A stretch of 64,000 bases of DNA, taken from the NCBI GenBank assembly GCA_003246895.1, contig QKCL01000066.1:1-64000 (forward strand), written 5' to 3'. The position numbers and the translations under genes were made by a program. Below are positions 62,894 to 64,000 of the stretch, piece by piece. The notes beneath the pieces are model-generated. The model saw only the letters and a list, made by a program, of their open reading frames with translations, was not told where the DNA came from and searched no databases. Position 1 is the first letter of the stretch; each line of letters begins with the position of its first letter. Source of the stretch: Spirochaetota bacterium. GTDB lineage: Bacteria > Spirochaetota > UBA4802 > UBA5550.

Positions 62894-64000
62894 CTATCTA
62901 AGATTATCTGGATTAAGGCTCTGAAGTTCAGGAATAACAAAGAGCCCATCCTTCCTGACAAGGACATCATCAAAGTATATCTCCCCTCCGCCGTATTGGG
63001 GAGTCTGAATGCAGACCAGGTCCCAGTGTATTGCAGACCGGTTGCCGTTGAAGGCCTCATCATAGCTTGCTCCCGGAGTGAAGTGGAAGCTTCCCTTTAT
63101 TTTTTCATCAAAGAGTGTATCTTTCATGGGCTTTATAATGTACGGGTTCACGCCAATGGCGAACTCTCCCACATAACGGGCACCATCGTCCGTGTCAAAT
63201 ACCCTGTTTATCCTCTCTGTATCATTACTTACTGCATTGACTATCCTGCCGTCTTTGAACTCCAGTTCGATCTGTTCGTATGTGACTCCCTGATATACTG
63301 CCGGACAGTTATAGCTTATTTTCCCGTTAACGGAATCCTTCACTGGAGCAGTGAAAACCTCTCCATCAGGTATATTCATCTCACCGTCACACTTAATGAC
63401 CGGAATGCCCTTTATTGAGAATGACAAATCCGTCCCTCTTCCCTTTATATGAACCCGGTCAGTTCTGCTCATGAGTTCGACAAGAGGGTCCATTGCCCGG
63501 GACATTTTCCCGTAGTCCAGATTGCACACATCAAAGTAGAAATCTTCAAATGCATCGAGGCTTGTGTTTGCAAGCTGTGCCATGGAATAATTCGGATACC
63601 GTAGAACAACCCATTTCGTATTTTTAACCCTCTCGTCCGTAACCGGCCTCTGATAGTGTTCTGTATATATTTTCATCTGGTCCGGGTCCACATCACCCAT
63701 TTCGCTTACATTATCCGCACCGCGGATTCCGATATAGGCATCCATGGCCTTCATCTCCTCAAGTTCCGTATGGGCCCTGAGTTTCAGCTGATCTGTATTA
63801 GCCTTGAGAACAAGTTCCCTTTCCAGGCGCGTATCGACAAACCTCAGAAAGGGATTACCTCCTGCTGCGTAGACTTCCTTCACAATGGCCTTGACCAGCA
63901 AACGTGGAGAATCTCCCACGCACTGAATGAGAACATTCTCCCCCTTCTGTATGCGGGTTGAATAGTTAACCAGATTTCCGGCCAGATCTTCTATACGTTT
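62894..64000 (-). CDS. M29 aminopeptidase (AmpS/PepS-like), start outside window
   Basis: Runs off the right edge; the frame is open through base 64000 (visible part ~368 residues). The visible N-terminal part LVNYSTRIQKGENVLI matches the M29 start pattern. Family features include VKAIVKEVYAAGGNPFLRF and the later metal-site regions DLSFSIKG, IPDGEVFTAPV and EFAIGVNPYI, and NRSAIHWDLV near the C-terminus. M29 enzymes are metal-dependent cytoplasmic aminopeptidases. The window ends within the first ~30 residues. Confidence 0.88.
   Translation of the reverse strand, partial: KRIEDLAGNLVNYSTRIQKGENVLIQCVGDSPRLLVKAIVKEVYAAGGNPFLRFVDTRLERELVLKANTDQLKLRAHTELEEMKAMDAYIGIRGADNVSEMGDVDPDQMKIYTEHYQRPVTDERVKNTKWVVLRYPNYSMAQLANTSLDAFEDFYFDVCNLDYGKMSRAMDPLVELMSRTDRVHIKGRGTDLSFSIKGIPVIKCDGEMNIPDGEVFTAPVKDSVNGKISYNCPAVYQGVTYEQIELEFKDGRIVNAVSNDTERINRVFDTDDGARYVGEFAIGVNPYIIKPMKDTLFDEKIKGSFHFTPGASYDEAFNGNRSAIHWDLVCIQTPQYGGGEIYFDDVLVRKDGLFVIPELQSLNPDNLR

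Noticed and set aside
1-64000. CRISPR, tRNA, rRNA, prophage or transposase genes
   Set aside because: None recognised on either strand.

Overview
The window reads as a stretch of chromosome from an anaerobic, motile spirochaete. The strongest evidence is the minus-strand flagellar operon at about 13.1-21.4 kb, in the order flgB-flgC-(47-aa ORF)-fliE-fliF-fliG-fliH-fliI-fliJ-(157-aa ORF)-flbB. FlbB is a spirochaete-type periplasmic-flagella protein, and the order matches the first part of the Treponema/Borrelia flgB operon. Anaerobic life is suggested by a complete [FeFe]-hydrogenase maturation set (hydG-hydE-hydF), a giant 2-hydroxyacyl-CoA dehydratase activase, a PPi-type phosphofructokinase and a bacteriohemerythrin. 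No rRNA, tRNA, CRISPR array, transposase or prophage was recognised. By eye the first ~8-12 kb are clearly more AT-rich than the rest; this was not computed over the whole window.

Layout. 1-6.6 kb (+): the 3' end of comEC, a GHKL-like/HDOD regulator, a DUF115/Maf-like protein, and three small envelope proteins joined by overlapping stop/start codons. 6.6-11.6 kb: an MscS channel with an added periplasmic domain, a DtxR-family regulator, EF-G and a secreted TPR protein. 11.7-13.1 kb (+): a CheY-like receiver, a RimI-like acetyltransferase and EngB. 13.1-21.4 kb (-): the flagellar operon, facing engB with adjacent stop codons. 21.6-26.2 kb: a MoaC-MOSC fusion, a HAD phosphatase, a SAM methyltransferase, a lipoprotein and RtcB. 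26.2-29.9 kb (-): hydGEF. 30-40 kb: a membrane sulfatase-superfamily protein, the 1411-aa activase and a soluble HAD ATPase-like protein, then small plus-strand genes (haem-type membrane protein, N-formylglutamate amidohydrolase-like, HAMP-only protein, Cys-rich protein) and PPi-PFK on the minus strand.

41-64 kb is a looser accessory region. It holds a frameshifted chemoreceptor remnant, lipoproteins, an SDR, a HAMP/four-Cys signalling protein, a ketopantoate-reductase-like protein, a FecR-OmpA fusion, a response regulator with a degenerate HisKA_2-type partner, a DUF1508 protein, an unknown 204-aa protein, a large hybrid histidine kinase, an FMN hydroxyacid oxidase-like protein, YbaK, an Asp-box protein, a broken ankyrin-like gene, bacteriohemerythrin, Tex, a diguanylate cyclase, and an M29 aminopeptidase that runs off the right edge. 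Three inverted-repeat intergenic elements also lie between 32 and 55 kb.

The most unusual items are a 47-codon ORF with a perfect Shine-Dalgarno between flgC and fliE; terminator-like hairpins inside the flagellar operon, one with a possible competing fold; an orphan protein between fliJ and flbB that may be a remnant or relative of a flagellar wall hydrolase; a response regulator paired with a kinase-like protein that keeps the His box but has lost ATP-binding boxes; and a perfect 20-bp inverted repeat after ybaK. No entirely new multi-gene system can be demonstrated from sequence alone.
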